A model generated the notes under the pieces. That model worked only from the letters and a program-made list of their open reading frames with translations, searched no databases and was not told the origin of the DNA. A DNA stretch of 64,000 nt from Cristatella mucedo. Its lineage: Eukaryota > Bryozoa > Phylactolaemata > Cristatellidae. The DNA lies in assembly GCA_009760855.2 (NCBI GenBank), contig WPIO01000172.1, positions 441,001-505,000 of the forward strand. Direction: 5' to 3'. Below, piece after piece: positions 53,520 to 63,325 of the stretch. How positions within the stretch are numbered: the stretch's first letter is position 1; every line of letters begins with the position of its first letter. The translations under genes and the position numbers were made by a program.

Positions 53520-54370
53520 CTAAGGATATTCTAAAGAATGTTGAGTCAATCAAAAAGGATACCATTGCAGGTAAGGAAGGATATGTTTTTAACATAACTG
53601 GAACTACTAATCCTATTAGAGTAAACATCAACAACCCAATAAGACTTAAGAATAAAAAATTTAAGGTATGTCTCAAAAAGTTTGTTGGAACTAATTCTAT
53701 TAAAAATATAACATCTGCAAATAATACTTTCGTTTACAGACTTACAGGTGGATCTGACAGAATAGTAAGGATTCCTCCTGGAATATATGCAGCTGTTTCT
53801 GATGATGTAAATATTGGAATTGCTGATACAATAAATAATTATATTGTATTATCTGGAAGTGATAAGTTTGTTTTAGGTATTGATACTGCTACTTCTAATT
53901 CTCGGATTACTATGCCTGCTGGGTTTACATTTGCTGCAACTAAGTCTACGATAGCTCCATTACTTGGATTTACCGGAACTGTTTATACAACTGATAAAAC
54001 ACTTCCACTATCTACATATACTGCAGATCCTGGAAAGCAGTTCACACAAGTAGTTTTAGATCCTGGAGAGAAAATTACTTCAGAAAATGAAGTTTTTGTT
54101 TCTGACTTGAATTTAATTCTTATAAACTGTAATTTGGTTGCTAGTGGAACAAGTTACGTAAATAATATCGAAACACAAGCTCTTAAAAGTTTTGCTTATA
54201 ACTTTTATCCTTGGGAATAAATGGTATATGAGCCAAACACCCTTGAATATCACAATCTTGTTGGAGAATCTATTTCTGATATATTGATTACAATTACAGA
54301 TCAAAATTTGAAAGTTTTAGATTTTGGTTCGCAGCAAATTACTGTTGTAATAGAAATTATTGAAATATAA
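53498..54370 (+). pseudogene. Capsid-like paralogue P1, interrupted by one stop
   Basis: Starts MSDLLGVAKDILKNVESI after 'tgatatatagaaa'. Beta-rich from residue 28 (YVFNITGTTNPIRVNIN, IPPGIYAAVSDD, LLGFTGTVY). A TAA at 54,218-54,220 stops it after 240 residues. The same frame continues from there for 49 codons to an end (VVIEIIEI) that matches the C-termini of P2 and P3 (VATIEISK, VTIEISK). The three genes are therefore tandem paralogues. A single-jelly-roll minor capsid (penton) or spike protein is inferred from composition, position before the major capsid gene, and the GF motif. Confidence 0.6.
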
Positions 54371-54377
54371 TATAAGA

Positions 54378-55223
54378 ATGTCTATAAGAATCACTGGAAC
54401 TACTAGTTCTGATTCAAAAACTCTTGTTCAATCATATTAGGATCAGATTCTGGTTATAACAAAATAGGCTTGCGAAGAGTTGAGTTTACTTATACTAACA
54501 AAGTAGTATTAAATATTATTTCTAATGTAAACAATTTTCTTTGGTATAAATCAGGTTATACAACTCCTCATTCATCTATTGAGATTGCTGAAGGATATTA
54601 CGATAGTAATAAAATTGTTAATACTCTAAATACTGCTTTATCAGCAGCTGGCGCTCTATATGTTGTCTCAGGCAGTGTCAAGTGGTGGAATAAAGTTTAG
54701 TGTTGATGGTGACGATAAAATAATTATGCTAGTTTATAATGATTACATTGTATTACTTGGAAGTAATGCGGGTGGGATAATACATTCAATTGGTGATGCA
54801 CTTGGTTTCAGTTCAAATAAGTAGGGTTCGTTCGATCCTGCAATGGTTGGTGGAACTCCATATGAAGCTGTAGAAAAAGCTATGTACTTCTCTGGCACTT
54901 ATAAAGCTTGGAATAAAATGCGAATGCCTGACAATTCTGGCGTAAGATGGATAAGTGTTGACTGCGATCTTGTTAATCCAGAAATGAATTATGTCGAATA
55001 TAAGCAAGGTTTTTTAAAACAGTCATCATCTTTGTATATAATAGATAGTGATGATATAAATCCTGGAGAAAAAGTAGATGTGCATATTCCAAATGTCTTA
55101 TTTTTACCTACAAGAGGAGACATCGATGGTATTAGCTCTATAGAAATAAATCTAACAGATCAAAATGAAAACTTAATAAACATTATTACTGATGTTGTTG
55201 CTACAATAGAAATTTCAAAATAA
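54378..55223 (+). pseudogene. Capsid-like paralogue P2, multiply broken
   Basis: Starts MSIRITGTTSSDSKTLV, near-identical to the P3 start, after 'taatataaga'. It is broken by a stop/shift near 54,440, a shift near 54,675 and a TAG near 54,822. The long end from 54,843 has RWISVDCDLVNPEMNY, SSSLYIID and DVHIPNVLFLPTRGD, each closely matched in P3. A clear decayed sister of P3. Confidence 0.7.
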
Positions 55224-55230
55224 TATAAGA

Positions 55231-56004
55231 ATGTCCAAGGGAATAACTGGGACGACTAGTTCTGACTCAAAGACTCTAGTTCCACCAATAAATGGATCAG
55301 AATATAAAAAGGTTGGATTGCAAAGAATTGAATTTAGTTATCCAAAAAAGCCAATAATTAAAATAGTTAAGGATGTTAATGATGATTTATATTTTAAAAA
55401 ACAAGCATCAGCACCACATCCAGAGTTTATAACAATTCCTGCCGGATACTATGGTAGTGTTGGAATTGTAGCTAGATTAAACAGAGAACAGATTAATTCT
55501 GGAAGCTTTTACATCCCTAGAACTAGTAAAGGTGGTATACCGTTTAGTGTTGATAGTGATGACAAAATTAAAATGCAAGTTTTTGGTTTGTATGTTGTAT
55601 TATTTGATTATGATAATTCTATAAGTGATACTATTGGCTTTAACTCAAAACTACAAGGTACAACCAGTAACTCAAAAAATAAAAGCTTTTATCGAGTAGG
55701 ATTATATAAAGCGTGGAACAATCTTAGAGATGGCGAAAGATTTATTAGTGTTGACTGCGATCTTGTTAATCCATTTATGAATTTTATAGAAAATAAAGAC
55801 GTAAATCAATCTTCTTCATTATTTGTAATCAATACTAATGATTTGGTTCCGGTTCAAATAGTAGACATTCATTTAAAAAATGTGCTATTTCTACCAACTA
55901 GAACAGATTGGATAAGCAACTTTAAAATAAGTCTATCAGATGAAGACGGAAATCATGTAGACTTTATAAGTGATATTATAGTTACAATAGAAATTTCAAA
56001 ATAA
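55231..56004 (+). CDS. Capsid-like paralogue P3, intact (257 aa)
   Basis: Starts MSKGITGTTSSDSKTLVP after 'taatataaga'. Beta-rich throughout; blocks SAPHPEFITIPAGYYG, DTIGFNSKL, FISVDCDLVNPFMNF, SSSLFVIN, VLFLPTRTD and the end IVTIEISK. The pattern (peptide start, I-PAGYY, GF, DCDLVNP, SSSLL, NVLFLP) resembles minor capsid or penton-type proteins of Polinton-like viruses. That is an inference, not a family hit. It ends 6 nt before the next gene. Confidence 0.65.
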   Translation: MSKGITGTTSSDSKTLVPPINGSEYKKVGLQRIEFSYPKKPIIKIVKDVNDDLYFKKQASAPHPEFITIPAGYYGSVGIVARLNREQINSGSFYIPRTSKGGIPFSVDSDDKIKMQVFGLYVVLFDYDNSISDTIGFNSKLQGTTSNSKNKSFYRVGLYKAWNNLRDGERFISVDCDLVNPFMNFIENKDVNQSSSLFVINTNDLVPVQIVDIHLKNVLFLPTRTDWISNFKISLSDEDGNHVDFISDIIVTIEISK

Positions 56005-56010
56005 TATAGG

Positions 56011-56637
56011 ATGGGTAGCTATGCTAAAATTGGTCATGGTAGGATAACTGGTAGAAAATATCACGGATCTGGTATACTTGACAAGATTATTGATGGTGTT
56101 GGTAAAGCAGCACCTGTGCTTACTGGACTAACTGGACTTAGCATGACCATTGCTAACAAAGGTATTGAGATGCATCAGGCTAGAAAATTAACTGAATTAC
56201 AAACAAAGAAAGAGAAGATTGACCAGGAGTATGCTAATAAACTTAGAGATATTGATGCTAAAGCTGAAGAGGAAAGAAGAAAGAAAGAATATGAGTATGA
56301 ATTAGAAAAACGTAAAAAAGAAGAAGATTATGATAGAAAGCTTAAAGAGATTGATCTTGAGATAAAACGAGCTATGCTTAACAAACTTCAACGTAAGAAG
56401 AAGAAATACAAGGCAAAGATGGAGGATTCTGAGACAGAGGATTATTCAGAAACGTTAAAGGAAAATGATCCTAAGGCATACAAAGAGATAGAAAAAGTTA
56501 TAAAAGAGAAATCTGCTGTTCCTGCAATTATGCCTGCTACAAGAGCTGATGGATATGGAGGATACATGAAAAAAATTGGTGCTGGTTTATACATTCATAA
56601 TAAGAAATACATTTTTACTTTTTTATATAGAGAAGAA
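56011..56637 (+). CDS. Coiled-coil viral protein with possible myristoylation site, running into the capsid frame
   Basis: Starts MGSYAKIGHGRITGRKYH after 'taatatagg'. MGSxxK is a plausible N-myristoylation start. GSGILDKIIDGVGKA forms an amphipathic helix like adenovirus pVI-type lytic peptides (analogy only). Residues 54-135 are a long charged coiled coil. The C-terminus GYMKKIGAGLYIH is glycine-rich. No stop separates it from the major capsid frame: the reading frame passes straight through the motif 'ttatatagagaagaa' into the capsid ATG at 56,638. A lost stop codon or small deletion is likelier than a real fusion. Confidence 0.55.
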
Positions 56638-57145
56638 ATGGCAAGTGCACCGATTGACACCATACTTGAATTAGGAGATCCTAGTTTTCCTAATTGCAAG
56701 ATTAAAGATTATCAATACAGAGAGTTTTATCAGAGTAATGGAAATGAGACTGATAGTATTGTAAATAAATTAGTTACATTTTCTGTTCCTGGCGAGCAGC
56801 AACTTTGCTATGTGCTGTCAGATGCTTATCTGCTGCTTGAAGGACAATTGCAAGTTCAAACAGCTGCTGGTGGAAACTTTGCAGCACCTGCTAAAACTCT
56901 TGCTGCTGGATTTGTTAACACTGCTGGAGCATGGATGTTTAGTTCGATGAGAATCAGACTTGGTGCTGAAGAAATAGAAAGCTATTCATTGAAAGAAGGC
57001 CCTGGAAGTGTATCAACTCTTATGGGTCACCTTACATATCCAAATGACTACAACCGAACAGAAGGACCTGCAACTGGATGGAAGAAAGATGAAGCAAATT
57101 CGTTTGATGATCTGTATACAGGCAGCAGTGCTTATGTTAGTCCGA
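56638..57145 (+). pseudogene. Hexon-like major capsid protein, N-terminal third only
   Basis: The double-jelly-roll major capsid gene starts MASAPIDTILELGDPSFP after 'ttatatagagaagaa'. Visible blocks are KDYQYREFYQSN, QLCYVLSDAYLLLEGQL and FVNTAGAWMFSSMRIRLG, and the family expects some 500-600 residues. After about 170 residues the sequence turns into an AAT repeat at 57,145, the tail of a LINE-A copy on the minus strand. The rest of the gene is not seen up to 64 kb. Assignment rests on gene context and the hexon-like N-terminal pattern. Confidence 0.65.
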
Positions 57146-57292
57146 ATAATAATAATAATAATAATAATATATCACTTGATAAAGCGCCCTCAGAGAACTT
57201 AATCTCTCTCTAGGCGCTTTACATTTGCTGTAAAGTGAAATGCAATGGAATGGTAAGTAAAATCATGCTCGAAAAACAAACGAAATGAATAA

Positions 57293-58668
57293 TGTAATGT
57301 AATGTATTGTAATGTATCTCCGTCAGTAAATCCACAAAGTCATAAAGATCATGTGGGTGTTACGCAGGAGAGTTTTGTATAGCCCACTCACAGCCTAAGC
57401 GGCTTTCGGTACGCATTCGCTAGCCAACAGACTTCGTCTCACGCAACAAAGAGAAAGTGGGAAGCATAGCAGAGTTAGGAGATCAGTTGAGGTAGTGAGT
57501 AGCATAGAAGTAGCAGTTCAGGACCGCTGAAAAATATGTGCCATAGTCGGCAGTTGCAGAGTAGATGTCGTTGCGTAAGAATTGTGGAAGCAAGTTCCAC
57601 AGTCTAGGACCTGCAGAGCTAAAGCTTCTGTCGCCAACTGTCTTTAACCGGAGGAATGAGACAGCAAATTAATTGTCCACACAGGACCTGAGGGCACGAA
57701 CAGGCTGAAACTGATGCAGCAGTTCAGCTAGGTACGAAGGAGCCAAGCCGTGGCGGGCCTTGTGGGTCAGCGTAAGAACTTTGCTCTGTATCCTTTGCTC
57801 AACCGGCAACCATCCTAGCTCTTTCAGCAAACGTGATACGTGCTCAAACCGCTGGGACTTGAACACCAGCCTTGCAGCCATATTCATAGTCCGCTGTAGT
57901 GGCATGATAGCTTTCTTTGGTAGCCCAGCCAAAAGGGAATTACAATAATCAAGCCGAGACAGAACTAAAGAGCTAGTTAAATTTTTTACAAGCCACTGTG
58001 TGAGACAGCTTCTAATCTTGGATAGGGATAGGATGTGATGGCTAGCTGTAGAGGCAGTCTTCTGAATGAAGCTTTTGAAATTGAGGCAGCTGTCGAACAC
58101 GACACCTAGATTTCGAGCACGTGGTGAAGGTCGCACAATAGCATCACCTATTAGAACAGCAAAGCCTTTTAATCCAGCCATACGCTTAGGGTGTCCTATA
58201 AGAAGCAGTTCGGTTTTATCGTCATTTAATTTCAGGAAGTTTTCCGACATCCACGATCGAATATCGGCAAGGCAAGCATTCAGTTTCTCAGTTGCTGCAG
58301 CAGATTCCGACGGTTTAAATAACAAATACAACTGAGTATCGTCAGCATAGAAGTGATATCCTATTCCATGGGCCTTAATAACTTTTCCCAGAGGTTGCGT
58401 ATAAATGGAGAACAGCAAGGGACCAAGTACAGACCCTTGAGGGGCTCCACAGGTGACCCTTCTCATGTCTGAGACCTGACCCCCACACGACACGGATTGA
58501 ACACGATCAGACAAGTATGATTTAAACCACGCCAGTGCTTCGTCTGCCAGACCGATCGTTGTTCTCAATCGTTCGAGCAGAACTTCGTGATCAATGGTGT
58601 CGAAGGCAGCAGACAGATCTAGCAGAGCTAGGGCAGTGACATTCCCGTCGTCGTTGACACGTAGAATG
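57293..58668 (-). mobile_element. LINE-B copy nested in LINE-A
   Basis: A second non-LTR family. The 3' end at the left carries 'taatgtaatgtaatgta' and the UTR to about 57,665. A 345-codon frame to 58,706 (its first 13 codons lie in LINE-A) includes RT blocks SAAFDTIDHEVLLERL, GAPQGSVLGPLLF, FYADDTQLYL and LVLSRLDYCNSLLAGL. It is 5'-truncated within the RT domain. LINE-A sequence resumes exactly at 'atggttaggggtgacatg'. Confidence 0.85.
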
Positions 58669-59050
58669 ATATGGTTAGGGGTGACATGCACAGGGTCAGC
58701 ATGCAAATGTGGTTAGTGGCAGCATGCACAGTGTCAGCATGCGAAAGCACACCAAGAACGAATCACAGGGACCCGCTAAATGCTGTGCTAAATAGGTGTG
58801 TTTTTAGGTTCCTTTTAAATGTGGTCAGGTCAGGGGATGTTCTGACGCAGGTCGGGAGGGAGTTCCAGGCTTTGGGAGCATATGAACTAAATGCATGGTC
58901 TCCAAAGGATTTAAGGTTTGTATTAGGTATTTCTAGACTGTTGGATTCCGAAAAGCTGGTGTTACGATGCTTGGCCTGATGGGATAGTGTATCTGACAGA
59001 TAGGCTGGAGCCATAGAATGAAGGGACCTAAAAGTGAGCGACAAAACCTT

Positions 59051-60540
59051 AATTATAATAATAATAATATTGCACTTGATAAAGCGCCCTCAGAGAACTT
59101 AATCTCTTTCTAGGCGCTTTACATTTGCTGCAAAGTGATACGCAATAGAATAGTAAGTAAAATCATGCTTGAAAAACAAACAAAATGAATAACATGGTTA
59201 GGGGTTACATGCACTGGGTCAGCATGCAAATGTGGTTAGTGGCAGCATGAACAGTGTCAGCACGCATAAGCACATCGAGGACGAATCACAAGGACCCACT
59301 AAATGCTGTCCTAAATAGGTATGTTTATAAGTTTCTTTTAAATGTGGTCAGGTCAGGAGATGTTCTGATGCAGGTCGGGAGGGAGTTCCAGGCTGTGGGA
59401 GCATACGAGCTAAATGCACGGTCTCCAAAGGATTTAAGGTTTGTACGAGGTATTTCTAGACTGTTGGATTCCGAAAAGCGAGTGGTACAATGCTTTGCCT
59501 GATGGGGTAGTATATCTGAAAGGTAGGCTGGAGCCATAGAATGAAGAGACCTAAAAGTGAGCGACAAAACCTTGAAGTCAATCCGTTGCTTGACTGGTAG
59601 CCAGTGCAGGTCGGTGAGAAGTGGAGTAATGTGGCAACTGCGATGCTCACGACAGACATGCCTAGCTGCAGAGTTTTGCACCAGCTGCAATCGCCTGATC
59701 GCACATGCTGGTAGGCCTGTAAGCAATGAGTTGCAGAAGTCGAGACGAGATGTCACGAATGCATGGACCAACTTGGACGTGGTATCCTTATCTAAACAAG
59801 CCCTAATTTTAGCAATGTTATGAAGCTGAAAATAGGCTGATTTGACTGTGGAGCTGATGTGGTCGTCTAACGAGAGGTCGCTTTGGAATATGACACCTAG
59901 ATTTCGAGCTGATGCAACTGGAGATATGCTGGCAGAGCCAATTTTGAAAGTCAGCCTTTCCAATTTCTGAATAAGACTAGGTTTGCCCATAACTAGTAAG
60001 TTAGTTTTATCATCGTTTAGTTTTAGAAAATTTGCTGCCATCCATGATCGGATGTCATCAATGCATGCAGCAAGTGAGTTGAGAGAATTTGAGGTGCTCG
60101 AAGGCTGGGAGGGATCAAAGCAAAGGTACAACTCAGTGTCATCCGCATAGAAGTGAAAGCCTAGATTGTGCTTGGCAATCACATCAGCGAGAGGGAGAGT
60201 ATAAACGGTGAAAAGGACCGGACCTAGCACAGAGCCCTGAGGTACTCCATATTTTAGAGGTACTTCAGATGATCTTTGTCCATTCACATCAACACTCTGG
60301 AGTCTCCCACTGAGATAGGACCTGAACCACTGCAGAGCAGTGCCAGTGATGCCCAGGCGAGATGAAAGGCGCTCTAGAAGTACTTTGTGATCGATGGTAT
60401 CAAAAGCTGCCGAAAGATCGAGCAAAACAAGAAGAGACACTCTACCCATGTCTGCATTCCTAAGTAGGTCGTTGTATACCCGAAGCAATTCTGACTCTGT
60501 GGAGTGATTAGCTCTAAAGCCAGACTGGAACGTACTAGCA
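59051..60540 (-). mobile_element. Second LINE-A copy nested in the first
   Basis: (TAA)n tail at 59,051-59,070, 3' UTR, then an RT frame open over about 405 codons (STFQSGFRANHSTESELL near 60,530, AAFDTIDHKVLLERL, GVPQGSVLGP, FYADDTELYL, to PDLTTFKRNL). It is 5'-truncated. The host LINE-A is split between 'cgacaaaacctt' (left) and 'tttgaagtcaatcc' (right), a junction that is continuous in other copies. Close similarity to the host copy suggests recent activity. Confidence 0.88.
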
Positions 60541-63325
60541 TTTGAAGTCAATCCGTTGCTTGACTGGTAGCCAGTGCAGGTCGGCGAGAAGTAGAGTAAT
60601 ATGGCAACTGGAACTCTCACGGCAGACAAGCCTAGCTGCAGAGTTTTGCACCAGCTGCAATCGCCCGATCGCACATGCTGGTAGGCCAGTAAGCAGTGAG
60701 TTGCAGAAGTCGAAACGGGATGTCACGAATGCATGGACCAACTTGGACGTGGTATCTTTATCTAAACAAGCCCGAATTTTGGCAATGTTATGAAGCTGAA
60801 AATAGGCAGATTTGACTGTGGAGCTGATATGGTCGTCTGACGAGAGGTCGCTTTGGAATATGACACCTAGATTTCGAGCTGATTCAACTGGAGATATGCT
60901 GGCAGAGCCAATTTTGAGAGTCAGCCTTTCCAATCTCTGGATCACACTGGGTTTGCCCATAACTAGTAAGTTAGTTTTATCACCGTTAAGTTTTAGAAAA
61001 TTTGCTGCCATCCATGTGCGGATGTCATCGATGCATGCAGCTAGTGAGTTTAGAGAATTTGAGGTGCTCGAAGGCTGGGAGGGATCAAAGCAAAGGTACA
61101 ACTGAGTGTCATCTGCATAGAAGTGAAAGCCTAGATTGTGCTCGGCAATCACATCAGCAAGAGGCAGAGTATAAACCGTGAAAAGAACCGGACCTAGCAC
61201 TGAGCCCTGAGGTACTCCATATTTCAGAGGTACTTCAGATGATCTTTGTCCATTCACGTCAATACTCTGGAGTCTCCCAATGAGATAGGACCTGAACCAC
61301 TGCAGAGCAGTGCCAGTGATGTCCAGGCGAGATGAGAGGCGCTCTAGAAGATCTTTGTGATCGATGGTATCAAAAGCTGCCGAAAGATCGAGCAAAACAA
61401 GCAGAGACACTCTACCCATGTCTGCATTACTAAGTAGGTCGTTGTATAGCCTAAGCAATGCTGACTCTGTGGAGTGATTAGCTATGAAGCCAGACTGGAA
61501 CTTACTAGCAAGGTGTGAGGTTTCGATATACGAGTTCAGCTGGTCAGCCACGACCCGTTCGAGTGTCTTTGATAGGAACGGTAGAAGGGAAACTAGGCGG
61601 TAGTTGCTTAAGTTCTCTTGGTCTAGTGTAGCTTTCTTGAGAAGTGGCCTGACTACAGCTTTTTTGAAAAGTGCTGGGACATGACCCGAGGCTAATGACA
61701 TACTAATTATGTTAGTTATGCATGGCAGCAGCAGATCAATGCAACGTAGGAGCAGGACAGTGGGAATAGGGTCCAGAGGACTTGTTGTCTTCTTTGATTG
61801 AGATACGAACTTTAGGACTAGATCACTAGCGACCTGCTTAAATGCAGACACTGAGGTGCAGCCAGGAACCGAGGAACAGCATTCTAGTGGGGAGGTTGTC
61901 ATCGCAGGGATGGATCCCCTGATCTTGTCAATCTTTTGCACAAATAATCGAGAGAAGCGATCGGCTAGATCATTATTAGGATCATCAGGTAAGGAGCTAA
62001 TCTGGGAACGGTTGAGGAGATGGTTTATTGTCGACATCAGCATTTTTGGATTGTGCATCTGTGATTCAACAATGTTTTTATAAAAACTAGACTTGGCCTT
62101 TGCTAGGATCGATTGGTACGACCTACAGTAGTCTTCATATGCCTGTCGATGGACAGTTAGTCAGGATCTTTTGTATGCTTTTTCAAGCTTTCGTTTAGTA
62201 GACTTGGCTAGTTTAATGTCTGTGGTAAACCATAGGCCGTCTGGGCGGGGGCGCGCAGTGCGCTTTGTCAGAGGGGCAAACTCGTCTAGCCTGTCAGCTA
62301 GTGTCGTGTTGAAGCTATCTACCAATGATGACAGATCGGAGGGAGGATTGAGCAGCAGAGGTGAAGCAGATATTCTCGCACGGACAGCATCGATGTCAAG
62401 GGTCTTGAGGTTTCGCGATTCACATGTTATTTTAGAGGAGGATGTGGGCGCACACTGTAGATTGAATGAGATCTGCATGTGGTCAGATAAGCATGATTTG
62501 GTAATCATTAGTGATGACAAAGTGCAGTTATATGAGAAAGAGAAAATCTGGTCGAGTGTGTGACCCTTGATGTGAGTAGGGCCATGCACATGAGCCACAA
62601 GAGACAATGAGTCAGTCAATGCACGAAATTCGGTGCTGAAAGCGTCAGATAAGTTATCAAAGTGAACGTTGAAATCACCCATTACGAGGAAGGATCGATT
62701 TCTTGCACACAGAATCGAAATGAGATCGGAGAAATCTGAGATAAAGGAGGATTTGGTACCTGGTGGGCGATAGACTACTGCCACTATCGGTAGCTTGTTT
62801 TCGGGTGAGATCAGGACAATTGATTCAAAAGACTGCTTCGAGGGTACCGCAAATGGCTTGAAGTTGAATTTCGAGCGCACGACAATAGCAACTCCACCTC
62901 CAGTTTTGATTGATCTAGGGGTGTGAAAGAACGAGAAACCAGATGGAGTTGCGTCTTTAATTGTCGGACAGTTTATCGATTTCAGCCAAGTTTCAGTTAG
63001 GGCGAGCAGGTCGATACCATTTTCAGAAATAAGGTCGCTTATTACCAGAGGTTTATTGCACATTGAGCGAGGATTCCAAAGGCAAGCGTTAGGTCTGGCC
63101 GATGGGGTTACAACAGGCTTGATGACCACTAAGTTTGAGGAATTTACAGTGACGCATGTAGGGGAGCGTGCTGAGCGGTTCGAGACAAGGCTAGGAATAC
63201 CGAACGAGCTGGTACTCAGCTTGCAGGTTCCGCCCAACGAGCGGCGTCTGAGCTGGCGGTTCCGGCCACCGCAGCGGCTACTGGGTGCTTTTCTTTTGTT
63301 AATGCATAGTTCATGAATCTTAGCA

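Larger units (their letters stand above)
57146..63325 (-). mobile_element. LINE-A nearly full-length copy, invaded twice
   Basis: In three pieces: 57,146-57,292 (AAT tail and 3' UTR end), 58,669-59,050 (3' UTR and protein C-terminus) and 60,541-63,325 (rest). The protein has the AP endonuclease (LTETWL near 63,000; VYRPPG near 62,780; GDFNVH near 62,670; LDQIFS near 62,555; LSDHMQ near 62,490) and reverse transcriptase (SAAFDTIDHK near 61,360; GVPQGSVLGP near 61,210; FYADDTQ near 61,110). A single in-frame TGA at 62,161 separates EN from RT; otherwise the frame is long. The clade is CR1/L2-like by motif style. Its insertion truncated the viral capsid gene. Confidence 0.85.

Noticed and set aside
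41173-57145. Retroviral-type integrase or terminal inverted repeats of a self-mobile Polinton
   Set aside because: I looked for the HHCC/DDE integrase motifs and for inverted ends and saw none, so the element is called a truncated viral fragment.
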